Origin: CBDFNC01 sp965249895
GTDB lineage: Bacteria > Pseudomonadota > Gammaproteobacteria > Enterobacterales > CBDFNC01
Assembly: GCA_965249895.1 (NCBI GenBank)
Contig: CBDFNC010000005.1
Span: 2,950,370-3,014,369 of the forward strand
Direction of reading: 5' to 3'
Length of the DNA: 64,000 nucleotides
The notes beneath the pieces were generated by a model. That model was not told where the DNA came from, did not search any database, and saw only the letters and a program-made list of their open reading frames with translations. Below are positions 35,747 through 44,997 of this stretch, one piece after another; the stretch's first letter is position 1, and the number at the start of each line of letters is the position of its first letter. A program made the position numbers and the translations under genes.

Positions 35747-36692
35747 TAATTCCTCCTAATATCAGACATACCAAACCCAAGGCCAAGGCGGAGGAACACC
35801 ACATCAAAGCCACATTTTGCTTAATGTGAACCAGTTGAAAGTCAGTCACTTTGTCACCTATGGTGGGTTTTTCCTGTATTTCGCCAAAATAGCTGGTGAT
35901 ACCGCCGAATTGAACCCCCAACGCGCCAGCCACGGCCGCTTCCGGGTGGGCGGAGTTAGGGCTGGCATGATTGAGCCTGTCCCGGCAAAAAACGACCCAG
36001 GCATTCTTCCAATCGTATTTGAGAAGCCAGGCGGACAGAGGCAATAAGATCCCCCCGGTCAATCTGGCAGGGAGCCAATTTAACCAGTCATCCAACTTAG
36101 CCGAGAAGTATCCGAAATCCTTATATCTTTGATTCTTATAACCCCACATGGAATCCATGGTATTCACCGCCTTATAAGTCATGGCAAATGCCAGCATTGC
36201 TCCCGGTAACCAAGGTTCAAGCAAAGCACCAAGGCAGATAAAAAATAGCGGTGAAACTATACCGTCTACTGTATTTTCAGATACTGTCTCCATGGTGCTG
36301 CGGATCACTTGATCCTGGTCCATCTCCCCCGTATCACGGCTCACCAAATAAGACAGCTCCATTCTGGCCCTCGCCATATCTCCACTGGCTAATATGTTAA
36401 ACACCTTAACCCCTTCATTTGCCAGACTTCGACTAGCCAGGCAGGTGTACAACAGGTACACCTCCACCAGCCAATGCAGGCGGGCTAAAAAAATACAACT
36501 AACAAAAGTAACCAGTAACACGAAAAGGTTAGCCAACATACCCAAGATTTTTTTGCCGGGGTAATCGATTAGTTTTTGCTCCAGGAGACTTACCAGTTTA
36601 CCTATAATTTGTACGGGATGAGGAATCTTATAAGGATCACCAAATAGCAGATCACAACAATAAGCCAGGATGATTTTAAGCATAATAATCAT
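35727..36692 (-). CDS. cbiB: Adenosylcobinamide-phosphate synthase
   Basis: 321 residues with membrane helices throughout and the family segments LLFGDPYKIPHPVQIIGKLV, AMTYKAVNTMDSMWGY and SPNSAHPEAAVAGALGVQ. It attaches the aminopropanol linker to adenosylcobyric acid at the membrane. It overlaps cobD and lies at the upstream end of the pair. No cobalamin riboswitch is visible in the 346-base upstream gap. Confidence 0.94.
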   Translation of the reverse strand: MIIMLKIILAYCCDLLFGDPYKIPHPVQIIGKLVSLLEQKLIDYPGKKILGMLANLFVLLVTFVSCIFLARLHWLVEVYLLYTCLASRSLANEGVKVFNILASGDMARARMELSYLVSRDTGEMDQDQVIRSTMETVSENTVDGIVSPLFFICLGALLEPWLPGAMLAFAMTYKAVNTMDSMWGYKNQRYKDFGYFSAKLDDWLNWLPARLTGGILLPLSAWLLKYDWKNAWVVFCRDRLNHASPNSAHPEAAVAGALGVQFGGITSYFGEIQEKPTIGDKVTDFQLVHIKQNVALMWCSSALALGLVCLILGGINGFTWG

Positions 36693-37038
36693 CGTGTTAT
36701 ATCCATTTAGAAAAACTAAAAAATTTATCTTTTGTCTTTTTCATCCATTTCACTCTTATATCAATAAGACAAGGTTACTTTTGCCATTAATCTTAATTCC
36801 GATAAACTACCAGAAATGGTTCGATGAGTAACCTGGCAGTGCAGTGAGGAGTAACGCCAGACAACAAAATTGATAGCCGCCTTCCCATTGACTCAGTCTT
36901 TATTCCAAATTTTCTACCGGTATATTTAATGATTACAAGAAAATTCTTAATTACAGCTAATATATAGATTACCTCTTATTCGACACAGAAGAAGAGGCCG
37001 GCTAATCAAGCTCAGAGCGATACAAAAGACTAGTTATT
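36693..37038. other. Intergenic region between cbiB and GNAT gene
   Basis: 346 AT-rich bases between divergent genes. I looked for a cobalamin riboswitch (B12 box) on the minus strand and did not find one. No other RNA or repeat is evident. Confidence 0.5.
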
Positions 37039-37608
37039 ATGAAACTGGTAGCAGGAAACAAGCACTTACCCGAGATCCTGGTGAAAAGGTATGACTGTTT
37101 TCCAGGTTGTCCCCAAGTCATAGATCCATTCGACCGGAAAGCACAGCATATCGCCATACGGGAAGGAGGAGATATTATCGCTTCAACCCGTTTCTTAGTC
37201 AGCCCTGATTCAGCCTATCACTCCTGGTCCAACCAAGAATTATCGGTGCCGGAAGGGGAATACGTAGAGCTGGGCCGCGCATTTGTAATTCAAGAGTACC
37301 GACACTTAGCTATATTTTCTTTGCTTGCCGATTATGCCCTTTATTATCTTGGCGTTCTCGATACAGATACTGTGATTGCCGGGGCCATTCCCTGCTCATT
37401 TACCGAAAAGTATATGATGGAAATAGGCGCTCAAAAGTTTTGCGAAAATCTGAGAATAGCTACGCCGGAAGGCGTTTATGCTCACCTGAATATGTACAAA
37501 CTGAATTTAAATAATGAAACCACGCTCTACTTTAAGCTACAGCTAAAACAGCGCCTTTTCTGTTTAGAAAAGCGAGGTTATCAGGTGGACCATTCTAGTT
37601 TCGAGTGA
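37039..37608 (+). CDS. GNAT-fold acyltransferase, possibly autoinducer-synthase/N-acyl amino acid synthase-like
   Basis: 189 residues. The order of an AHL-synthase-like N-acyltransferase is suggested: an N-terminal CFPGCPQVIDPFDRKAQHIA strand region, ASTRFL, then VELGRAFVIQEYRHLAIFSLL and a C-terminal KYMMEIGAQKF. It lacks the usual LuxI tryptophans and is not a clear LuxI. The same broad fold is shared by the PEP-CTERM-linked acyltransferase encoded at 46655, some 9 kb away. Substrate is unknown. The 37738 dehydrogenase gene follows. Confidence 0.55.
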   Translation: MKLVAGNKHLPEILVKRYDCFPGCPQVIDPFDRKAQHIAIREGGDIIASTRFLVSPDSAYHSWSNQELSVPEGEYVELGRAFVIQEYRHLAIFSLLADYALYYLGVLDTDTVIAGAIPCSFTEKYMMEIGAQKFCENLRIATPEGVYAHLNMYKLNLNNETTLYFKLQLKQRLFCLEKRGYQVDHSSFE

Positions 37609-37737
37609 ATTCTTCTGCTGACTCCAGCAGGAATAGATCCTCAAGACTCATTTTTACTAATCTCCCATAGAGGGAAAGATTCTTTAGTTACAAAAGGTTA
37701 TAGTCGAACAAACTCTAGCTTATTTTAATGGTTTGTT

Positions 37738-38730
37738 ATGAAACTAGCCCTGTTTAGCGCCAAACATTACGACACAGTCCACTTTAATAAAACCAACAGT
37801 GACTTTAACTTCGACATTGATTTCTTTGATTCCAGATTAACCATTAAAACCGCTAAGCTGTCGTACGGTTGTGAAGTGGTCTGCGCATTTGTTAATGATG
37901 ATTTGGATAGAGAGGTGTTAACCGAGCTGACAACCAATGGCACCAAGTTGATCGCTATGCGCTGTGCCGGATTTAATAATGTGGATTTGGAAGCAGCAAA
38001 AGAATTAGGCCTGACGGTAGTGCGTGTTCCTGCATACTCGCCTGAAGCGACTGCCGAGCACTCCGTTGCCTTAATGATGACCCTAAATCGTAAAATTCAT
38101 AAAGCCTATCAAAGAACCCGCGATGCCAACTTCACCCTGGATGGTCTTGTTGGATTCAATATGTTTGGTAAAACCGTAGGGGTTATTGGTACCGGGAAAA
38201 TCGGCTTAGCGGCTATGCGCATCCTCAAGGGATTTGGTTGTCGTCTGATTGCCCATGACCCATTTGAGAATCCCAAAGCTATTGAACTGGGTGTAAAATA
38301 TGTCGACCTGGATAGCTTGTTCGTCCAGTCGGATATCGTCACCCTTCACTGCCCGCTAACCGAGGACAACCAACACCTGCTCAACCGTCAGGCTTTTGAG
38401 AAAATGAAAGACGGAGTGATGATTATCAACACCAGTAGGGGGCGCCTGTTAGATTCCCTTGACGCCATAGAAGCACTAAAAGCAGGAAAAATCGGTGCGT
38501 TGGGGTTAGATGTTTATGAAAATGAGCGGGAGCTTTTCTTCGAAGACAAGTCCAACGAAGTGATCAAGGATGATGTCTTCCGCCGCTTATCAGCCTGTCA
38601 TAATGTTGTCTTTACCGGTCACCAGGCATTCCTGACTGAAGAAGCCCTCAATGCCATTGCCGATATCACATTTAACAATATCAAAGCATTTATTAATCAT
38701 GATAAATCTGGTAACGAATTATGGGACTGA
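37738..38730 (+). CDS. ldhA: D-lactate dehydrogenase-like 2-hydroxyacid dehydrogenase
   Basis: 330 residues, the length of LdhA. The NAD-binding motif is VIGTGKIG, the catalytic Arg is in NTSRGRLLDS, the Glu in DVYENERELFF and the His in GHQAFLTEEA. It reduces pyruvate to D-lactate or oxidises it back. Its stop is about 18 bases from the left end of an insertion element. The close end of the element did not break the gene. Confidence 0.9.
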   Translation: MKLALFSAKHYDTVHFNKTNSDFNFDIDFFDSRLTIKTAKLSYGCEVVCAFVNDDLDREVLTELTTNGTKLIAMRCAGFNNVDLEAAKELGLTVVRVPAYSPEATAEHSVALMMTLNRKIHKAYQRTRDANFTLDGLVGFNMFGKTVGVIGTGKIGLAAMRILKGFGCRLIAHDPFENPKAIELGVKYVDLDSLFVQSDIVTLHCPLTEDNQHLLNRQAFEKMKDGVMIINTSRGRLLDSLDAIEALKAGKIGALGLDVYENERELFFEDKSNEVIKDDVFRRLSACHNVVFTGHQAFLTEEALNAIADITFNNIKAFINHDKSGNELWD

Positions 38731-40250
38731 TCAAATTCCACCCGTTTAGGGTAACAAAACCAATAGCTCCTCTCCAATTCAGCGAGTGCTGGATCAGATT
38801 AATAAATAGTCAGTTTGGGTTGCCTGTTACCAGGCTAAAATCAGTGGCTGAGCTTACTCGGTGGGAAGCCAAGCAGTGTCAGCCAGTCGGTCACCTTTTC
38901 TCCCGTCAGCAATTCGTGGGCTGACCGGCCTTTGTGACGTCCCCAGCGCTTTTCCCGCAGGTTGTACCAGGCGCGGAACAGCTCCAGAAACGCTTGGTTC
39001 ACACCCTTTCTGGCATACAGATAAGTGCGTAAGGTGGCGTTGAAGCCTTCAATGGCACTGGACGCACGGTGACGTTTGGTGAGTAACATTTCCACTTCCT
39101 GCATCAGCTGCTCACAGCGTGTTTCATCCAACTGTGTGGTCAACAGGCGGTAGCTGCCGAGCATTTCCTGAATAAGCCGCTGCTGCTTGTGCTTCCCGGC
39201 CTTTGCTAATTCACGTCGGCACTCAAAGAAGCGGCAAGCCAGCTCAACTGGTTGCTGAGAATAACGTGCAATACAGCCTTGTAACTTATCATGGAGTGCT
39301 TGGGTGGCCAGAGTGAGGCCATCCAAGCGGTTTACCAGATAAGTCGCCGCCTTGTTACATTCCTTATGTGCCGCCCTGCGCAGCAATAGCGTGGCACGGG
39401 CCAGCCTGGTCTGCGCCATTTCGGTGGTCATTAGCTTGCCGGTCTTTCGGCAAACGCAGCTGAAGGTGGCGTGAAGAAGGTGCAAAGCCCGTTCAGCATG
39501 CTCATAGCGCTCGATAGCCTTATCGCATTGGTTATCTGCACGCAGCCATTGACCGAACGTATCATCCGGGTCTTCTGTTATGGTGGGGCTGATGGCCTGG
39601 TAAGCCGTTTCTTCCTGGGTAATGTAATAGTAAGCACGTTGCTCAACCCTGCGCACCGCCTTGGCAGCGATATACAGGGCATGAAAAACATCATCACGTT
39701 GCTGCGCCTGTTCGAAAACCGTGGTGACACCGGCGGCTATCCCCTTGGCACCGTCTTTGACGATGTGTTTTGGCATCATCCCCTGAGCAGCAGCCTGCTG
39801 GAGTACTTTGGCCCAGGTTTTACCATCTCGCTGTTGCTCGTGAGACAGGCAGAACAGGTAGCCGGGATCCAGGTCAACGCCCGCCAGCACAGGGTCGCCC
39901 TGGCTGAACATTTCATCCACCGCACCGCTCTGGATGGCTGATAATGGCACCGTTCGGTTGAAGTCAGCGGCATTTTTTGCGCCTCGGCAATAACCCCTTG
40001 TATATAGCCATAGCTGACTTTACAGCCGGGATACAGCAGAGGTATAAGCGCTTCAATACTGCGAATGGAATTGGGGGCAGTGATGGTTAACGCGACAATA
40101 CTGCGGCGCAGGTGTGGCACATCCACATCAAGCGTCGCGATACAATCCGGCTCACTTTGCGTTTTGACGAGGGCGTCGAAGGCAGCCCGGGCAGCCCCGC
40201 GGGCGGTGTAGACAGCCTTGCGGGATATACCGAATTCATCGGATAAGGCG

Positions 40251-40259
40251 GTGATATCA
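40251..40259. repeat. Left target-site duplication of IS copy 1
   Basis: GTGATATCA stands before the left end of the inner IS, and the same nine bases follow its right end (41963-41971). The duplication may be 10 bases (GTGATATCAC), since the base next to the IS is shared. Confidence 0.85.
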
Positions 40260-41962
40260 CAGCAATTCTGGGCGTTGACCAATCCCCTTGTGTAGCAAGG
40301 GGTTCAAAGCATCTAAAAAAAGACTTTTCGCGCTAATTTGCTCTACAGTGGCAAAAAGATCACAAAAACCAGCCCCACAATGGCGGATCTCTCACAACAA
40401 CTGACGCCACTAGATCACAAAGAAAAACAAATGCTTGGGTATAATGCATGCACGTTAGACGTTTTTTAAGATAAATTATTGGCCTCACTGACTAAAAGTA
40501 AAAAGCACTTAAGCTTTAGCGCCCTCAGGAAAGCGCTATCCGAGCAATTTCTCACCATTCCCGATGGCAGGCAGCAGAGTAAATGTACCTATAGCCAGCA
40601 TGACATATTGATGAGCGCCTTCGCCTGCATGTATTTTCAGGATCCATCTCTGCTTCATTTTCAGAAACGACTGGAGCAAAAATACCAGCGCAATAACTTA
40701 CAAACGATTTTCAATGTTGAGAATATCCCTGGGGATAGCCAGTTACGTGATGTGCTGGATAACATTCCCTCACAGGAGATGGCTGGCATTTTCAAAACAC
40801 TTTTCGGTCGTCTTCGTCGTCATAAACACCTGGAAGACTACGCCATCTTACCAGGGGTACTTATGTGCGCCATTGATGGTACTGAGTACCATCGCTCCAA
40901 GACAGTTCACTGCGAGCAATGTCTCCACAAAAAACAGAGAAACGGTGAGGTAACCCATAGCCATGGGATTTTACAGGGGGCCATTATGCACCCTGATAAA
41001 AAACAGGTGCTGCCTGTGATGCCAGAAGCAATACAAAATGGCGATGGGAGTAAGAAGCAAGACTGCGAGATCAATGCTGCCAAACGGTTTATTGATAAAT
41101 TGAGGGCGGCTCACCCTCGACAGAAGTTTCTTATCTGTGGAGACGGGTTAATGTCTCACCAGCCCTTTATGGAAACCGTGATGGCCAATGGCATGCATTG
41201 TCTGTTTGTCGCTAAGCCAGGTGATCATAAGTATCTGGAAGAGTGGCTCCAAGCTTATAAGCAGCTACCAACAACACAGCACATGGATAACCAAGGTCGC
41301 ACGCATATTTATACCTGGCAAAATGCAGTCCCCCTCCATGGTGGGAAAGGTGCGTTGGAGGTTAACTGGTTCAAATATCAGCTAAAAAATAAGAAAGGAA
41401 AAATTTCTTATACCAATAGCTGGGTAACGGATATCGAGATCACTGAAGCCAATGTACAGCAGATGACCCGAGCAGGTCGATGCCGGTGGAAAATTGAAAA
41501 CGAGTGCTTTAACACACTGAAAAATCAGGGATACCACATTGAGCACAACTATGGCCATGGTGAGCAAAACCTGAGCTATAACATGTATCTTCTCACCCTA
41601 TTAGCCTTTTATTTTCATCAGATTTTTGAGCTCACTGACGGAGTGTATCAGGCTTGCCGAGTTTCCTATGGCTCTAAGGCCCACCTGTGGGAAAACTTTA
41701 GGTCAACGATCCGCATGCTCGTTGTAGACGATTGGGAGCATTTGATGGACCTACTTCTCAATGGCGATGATGACGAGGTGACGGCAGTTAAAAGAAGCTG
41801 AAAATACGAATTAGAGGAAAATGCACTTAACTGTGTAGCTTGATCCCTGCCTGCAATTTGAGTGTAAAATCAGGTAGAGCAGCGAGCTTGAGCAGGTTTG
41901 GAGAAAAAACAACCATAAAACCCCTTTTACCTTACTGAGCCAGTTCTCACCAAGAATCGCTG
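40260..41962 (+). mobile_element. Inner insertion sequence, copy 1 (about 1.7 kb, DDE/IS4-like)
   Basis: It starts CAGCAATTCTGGG and ends with the complement of CAGCGATTCTTGG, an imperfect terminal inverted repeat. It is almost identical to the element at 57822-59523. It carries one plus-strand transposase gene and was inserted into the outer IS transposase, duplicating 9-10 bases. Confidence 0.9.
40479..41801 (+). CDS. Transposase of inner IS, copy 1, intact
   Basis: 440 residues with a TTG start at 40479 (GATAAATTATTGGCC). Catalytic residues of a DDE nuclease are visible: Asp in AIDGTEYHRSK, Asp in ICGDGLMSHQPF, and Glu in RCRWKIENECFNTLK, followed by IEHNYGHG. The R-x3-E spacing resembles the YREK box of IS4-type enzymes, though the closing Lys is one residue off. 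The zinc-like Cys pair CEQCLH is also visible. It is full-length and may be active. Confidence 0.9.
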   Translation: MASLTKSKKHLSFSALRKALSEQFLTIPDGRQQSKCTYSQHDILMSAFACMYFQDPSLLHFQKRLEQKYQRNNLQTIFNVENIPGDSQLRDVLDNIPSQEMAGIFKTLFGRLRRHKHLEDYAILPGVLMCAIDGTEYHRSKTVHCEQCLHKKQRNGEVTHSHGILQGAIMHPDKKQVLPVMPEAIQNGDGSKKQDCEINAAKRFIDKLRAAHPRQKFLICGDGLMSHQPFMETVMANGMHCLFVAKPGDHKYLEEWLQAYKQLPTTQHMDNQGRTHIYTWQNAVPLHGGKGALEVNWFKYQLKNKKGKISYTNSWVTDIEITEANVQQMTRAGRCRWKIENECFNTLKNQGYHIEHNYGHGEQNLSYNMYLLTLLAFYFHQIFELTDGVYQACRVSYGSKAHLWENFRSTIRMLVVDDWEHLMDLLLNGDDDEVTAVKRS

Positions 41963-41971
41963 GTGATATCA
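41963..41971. repeat. Right target-site duplication of IS copy 1
   Basis: GTGATATCA repeats the nine bases at 40251-40259. With the IS removed, one copy restores the outer transposase reading frame. Confidence 0.85.
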
Positions 41972-42204
41972 CCATGGGCTTGTAAAATGGCGCTCTTTGC
42001 GAGAAGATCGAGTTTGTCTGAGGAGCTAAGTGGTGTTCGGTTTAGTATCGGCATTTTGTTGTTCTTGATAGTGTTTTTCGCGAAATAATTACCTCAAACA
42101 ACTGCGCTTATTTCCTCAGATTTCTCCTCTCATTTGTTACCCAAGTTTGATGGGTTCCCGAATTATATTAATTGCATGTCGCCGCCCTAAGGCGGCACTG
42201 TCAA

Positions 42205-44994
42205 TTAACCCTTGCTACTCTCTAATTTTTTGAGCAGCAAACGAGACTCCTTCATAGTTGAAAATGGTCTGTTTAGCTCAAGCAAATCGCGCAGGATTTG
42301 CTTTGCTTTCTCCTTGTAACCATTTTGTGCGACCGCTTTAGCCATATGATATTTTATATTAGGGTCCTGAGGTTTGATTTCCACCGCATTAGTCAGCAGC
42401 TTTTCTGCAGCCAGACTCTCTCCTTGCGCTAAGAAAATCATGCCTAAAGTATCCATCACTTCCGGATTTTCAGGCGCCAAACGCCGGGCTTTTTTAGCCA
42501 TGGGTAAGGCGGCCTTCGAATTACCAGTCTGCAAATAAATCCAAGCTAAATTATTGAGAAATAACGGATTTTCAGGATCCTGAACAACCAGCTTTTCAAA
42601 GTTAAGTTGAGCTTTACTTAGTTCACCTTGCTTCATATAAAAGCTTGCAAGAATTTTTCGGTTAAGCAGATTGTCTGGGTATACCTTTAGCCAATTAGAT
42701 GCTACATCTATTGCTGTTCTTTTTTCTTTTATCAACCATAGCGCCATAACATACTGCGCATTTAGCGAATGACTAGGTTTCACCTTTAACGCTCTAATAT
42801 ACAGAGAAATTGCTTCATCAAACTCTTTCGTAACCAATTTCACCTGGGCACGTAATTCATCAATATCAGCACTACTTTCACCCGTTTTTTCCAGCTTTTC
42901 AACGACGCTTTTAGTCGTATCAATATCCCCTTGCCTAAATGCAACTTGGCCTTTAATGATTAAACTAGGTATGTGCTCCGGACTGGCAACCAATACTTTA
43001 TCAATCGATTCTTTCGCGAGCTCAAGTTGCCCATCATCCTTATATAAACTTGCAAGGTGATATTGAAATAGCACGCTTTCTGTATCTTGTTCGAGCAAGT
43101 GGTTGAATATATCAATTGCTTTACTATTTTTCCCCAGAAGCTTATAGCCAAGCCCGGAGAGGAATTCAAAATACCTGCTAATAGCGGGTACTTTACCTTG
43201 CAAACCTTCAATTAGATTGAGAGCATCTTGCCCCCTGCCGCGAGCTAAATAGGTTTGTGCCAGTAACATATTAGGAATGAAATGGACTGGATGTTTTTCT
43301 ACCGCCTCCTCCAGTCTGGCTAAGGCTTGTTCCCTATTGCCTCTTCTACCGTCCAGCTCCACCAGCGAAATAATTGACTTTAGATTGTCCGGATCAATGG
43401 CCAAAACTTGTTCATGTAATGTATAGGCTTTTCTCTTATCTTCATCTTTTTGCGCCAATATGGCCAGGCTCTGGATAGCATCAATATTATTTGAATCTAT
43501 TTGTAGAGCATCTTGGTATGCTTGTTTTGCTTCAGGGTATTTTTTTTGAAAGCGGTAGACCAAGCCAAGTATGACATATCCGGCGACAGAGTCTGGGTTA
43601 TCATCCACCATCTGCTTTGCAAGCCCAAGAGCTTCACTTAATTCGCTATTTTTAATATACCCTTTAATCAAAGATATTTTAATTTCATCTGATTCAGGAG
43701 ATTTGCTAACGGCATCCATTAGATGGCCAATTCCATCATCAGTATCCCCCTGAGCCATCGAAATTTTAGCTAATTTCAGGTCCACATCTTCGGAATCAAT
43801 ATGCTCTGCCGCTTGATCTAATAAATATCTACTAAATTCATAATTGGCGTTTTTCAGTGACACCTCGGCGGCAGCCAACATCAAAGGTGTATCTGATTTA
43901 TTGAACGCCTGCTGATCTATTTGAGCAAGGCTTGCCATTGCCTCATTCACAGCCCCTAATTGAAGTAATATGCTAGCTTGTAATTTTAATGCTGGCGCAT
44001 TTTTAGGCTCAGCGAAAGTCACTTTTTTGATATGAAAATTAGCCTTCTCATATTCTTTAGCATCAAACGAAATGACCGCGAGAATAAAATTGGTTCCTGT
44101 ATGGCCTACACTGTACTTAACTACATGCTCAGCATACTTTGATGCCGTCGCATATTCTTTTTTCTTAAACAGAATAAAGGCTTTTAGATAATTGGCAAGA
44201 ACATGGTTTTTAGATACTTTCAGAACTTTATCAACCTCAACTAACGCTGGATCATATTCTTTCACCATAAGATGGATCCGAGCCAGATCTAGCTTCACCT
44301 CAGAGTTGGCAAATTGTTGCGCACTGACTTGGCGGAACAATTTAATCGCTTCTTTATACTGAGTCTGGTAATTGTAGAGTTCCGCCTTTAATAACAGAGC
44401 CCTGATCTCATTCGGATTTTGTTTAAGAACTTGTTCCAACCACTGCATTGAAGAAGTTATATCAAGCTCTTTAGCGTCCATTATCGCCTTGGTTAAGACC
44501 ACTTCAATATTATTGGCCGATAGTTGCTGTGCTTGAGTGAACGTCGATTTCACTTGTTCATAATTATCCATGTATATGTATGCTTGAGTCATTAATGCCA
44601 GTGCTTCGGCCTTATTCTCTGTCAACCAAGAGTGACTCCCTTTAAGGGTCTGCTCTACTTCTTCGTACTTTTTTAGTTGCATTAACACTTTGGCATATTC
44701 AAGTTTTGCTGTAGGTAGAGCTGGTATTGATTTAGCGACCTTACCCAGCTCTTTCTCCGCAAGGAGTAACATTCCAATAAAGCTATAGGTTTTCCCTAAA
44801 GATTGCTTTATCGCCATATTTTCAGGCTCTTTTTGCAAGGCGTTCTTGAACTCTATAATAGCTTTTTTATATTCCCCTGATGTATAGAACTCTTGCGCTT
44901 TTTGGCTCGCTGGGTTTTCCCCTGCATACACAGCTTGGCTTGACAGATATAAAGCGAACCCTACCGCTGTGCCTATCCTTGTCATATTATTCAT
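42205..44994 (-). CDS. PrsT-like TPR protein of a PEP-CTERM locus
   Basis: 929 residues. A signal peptide (GFALYLSSQAVYAG) is followed by a long array of tetratricopeptide repeats that fill the protein (for example EYKKAIIEFKNALQKEPEN, KYPEAKQAYQDALQIDSNN, SKAALPMAKKARRLAPENPE). This size and repeat content match PEP-CTERM-system TPR proteins (PrsT family), thought to help handle or export sorted proteins or polysaccharide in the periplasm. It is 4 bases after the FAD oxidase stop, so co-transcribed with it. The next gene downstream is the outer IS. Confidence 0.85.
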   Translation of the reverse strand: MNNMTRIGTAVGFALYLSSQAVYAGENPASQKAQEFYTSGEYKKAIIEFKNALQKEPENMAIKQSLGKTYSFIGMLLLAEKELGKVAKSIPALPTAKLEYAKVLMQLKKYEEVEQTLKGSHSWLTENKAEALALMTQAYIYMDNYEQVKSTFTQAQQLSANNIEVVLTKAIMDAKELDITSSMQWLEQVLKQNPNEIRALLLKAELYNYQTQYKEAIKLFRQVSAQQFANSEVKLDLARIHLMVKEYDPALVEVDKVLKVSKNHVLANYLKAFILFKKKEYATASKYAEHVVKYSVGHTGTNFILAVISFDAKEYEKANFHIKKVTFAEPKNAPALKLQASILLQLGAVNEAMASLAQIDQQAFNKSDTPLMLAAAEVSLKNANYEFSRYLLDQAAEHIDSEDVDLKLAKISMAQGDTDDGIGHLMDAVSKSPESDEIKISLIKGYIKNSELSEALGLAKQMVDDNPDSVAGYVILGLVYRFQKKYPEAKQAYQDALQIDSNNIDAIQSLAILAQKDEDKRKAYTLHEQVLAIDPDNLKSIISLVELDGRRGNREQALARLEEAVEKHPVHFIPNMLLAQTYLARGRGQDALNLIEGLQGKVPAISRYFEFLSGLGYKLLGKNSKAIDIFNHLLEQDTESVLFQYHLASLYKDDGQLELAKESIDKVLVASPEHIPSLIIKGQVAFRQGDIDTTKSVVEKLEKTGESSADIDELRAQVKLVTKEFDEAISLYIRALKVKPSHSLNAQYVMALWLIKEKRTAIDVASNWLKVYPDNLLNRKILASFYMKQGELSKAQLNFEKLVVQDPENPLFLNNLAWIYLQTGNSKAALPMAKKARRLAPENPEVMDTLGMIFLAQGESLAAEKLLTNAVEIKPQDPNIKYHMAKAVAQNGYKEKAKQILRDLLELNRPFSTMKESRLLLKKLESSKG

Positions 44995-44997
44995 AAG

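Larger units (their letters stand above)
38841..42054 (-). pseudogene. Transposase of the outer IS, split by inner IS and frameshifted
   Basis: Reading the minus strand, the gene starts at an ATG at 42054 (MPILNRTPLSSSDKLDLLAK), reaches QAHGDIT at the target site, is broken by the IS at 40260-41962, and resumes at once with ALSDEFGISRKAVYTARGAA. The target-site copies join in frame. Near 39973-39978 an A6 run (T6 on the plus strand) must be read one base back to join VIAEAQK to NAADFNRTVPLSAIQSG; after that the frame stays open to 38841, ending with the catalytic SAIEGFNATLRT segment. The A6 slip could be programmed or a mutation. Confidence 0.75.
38749..42142 (-). mobile_element. Outer insertion sequence, interrupted by a second IS
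   Basis: The ends carry a 10-bp inverted repeat: GGGTAACAAA at 38749-38758 and its complement TTTGTTACCC at 42133-42142. Between them lies a minus-strand DDE-type transposase gene interrupted by a complete 1.7-kb second IS (40260-41962). I could not identify a target duplication at its ends. Family unknown to me; the catalytic layout (VDLD, HIVKDGAKG, SAIEGFNATLRT) is that of a DDE transposase. Confidence 0.7.

Noticed and set aside
36693..37038. Cobalamin riboswitch upstream of cbiB
   Set aside because: I looked for the B12 box and the flanking conserved helices on the minus strand and found no match; only short chance resemblances.
37039..37608. Calling this a LuxI autoinducer synthase
   Set aside because: The usual invariant Arg/Phe/Trp residues of LuxI are not clear and no LuxR-type regulator gene is near.
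38721..38924. Short frame downstream of ldhA
   Set aside because: It crosses the end of the outer IS and has no features.
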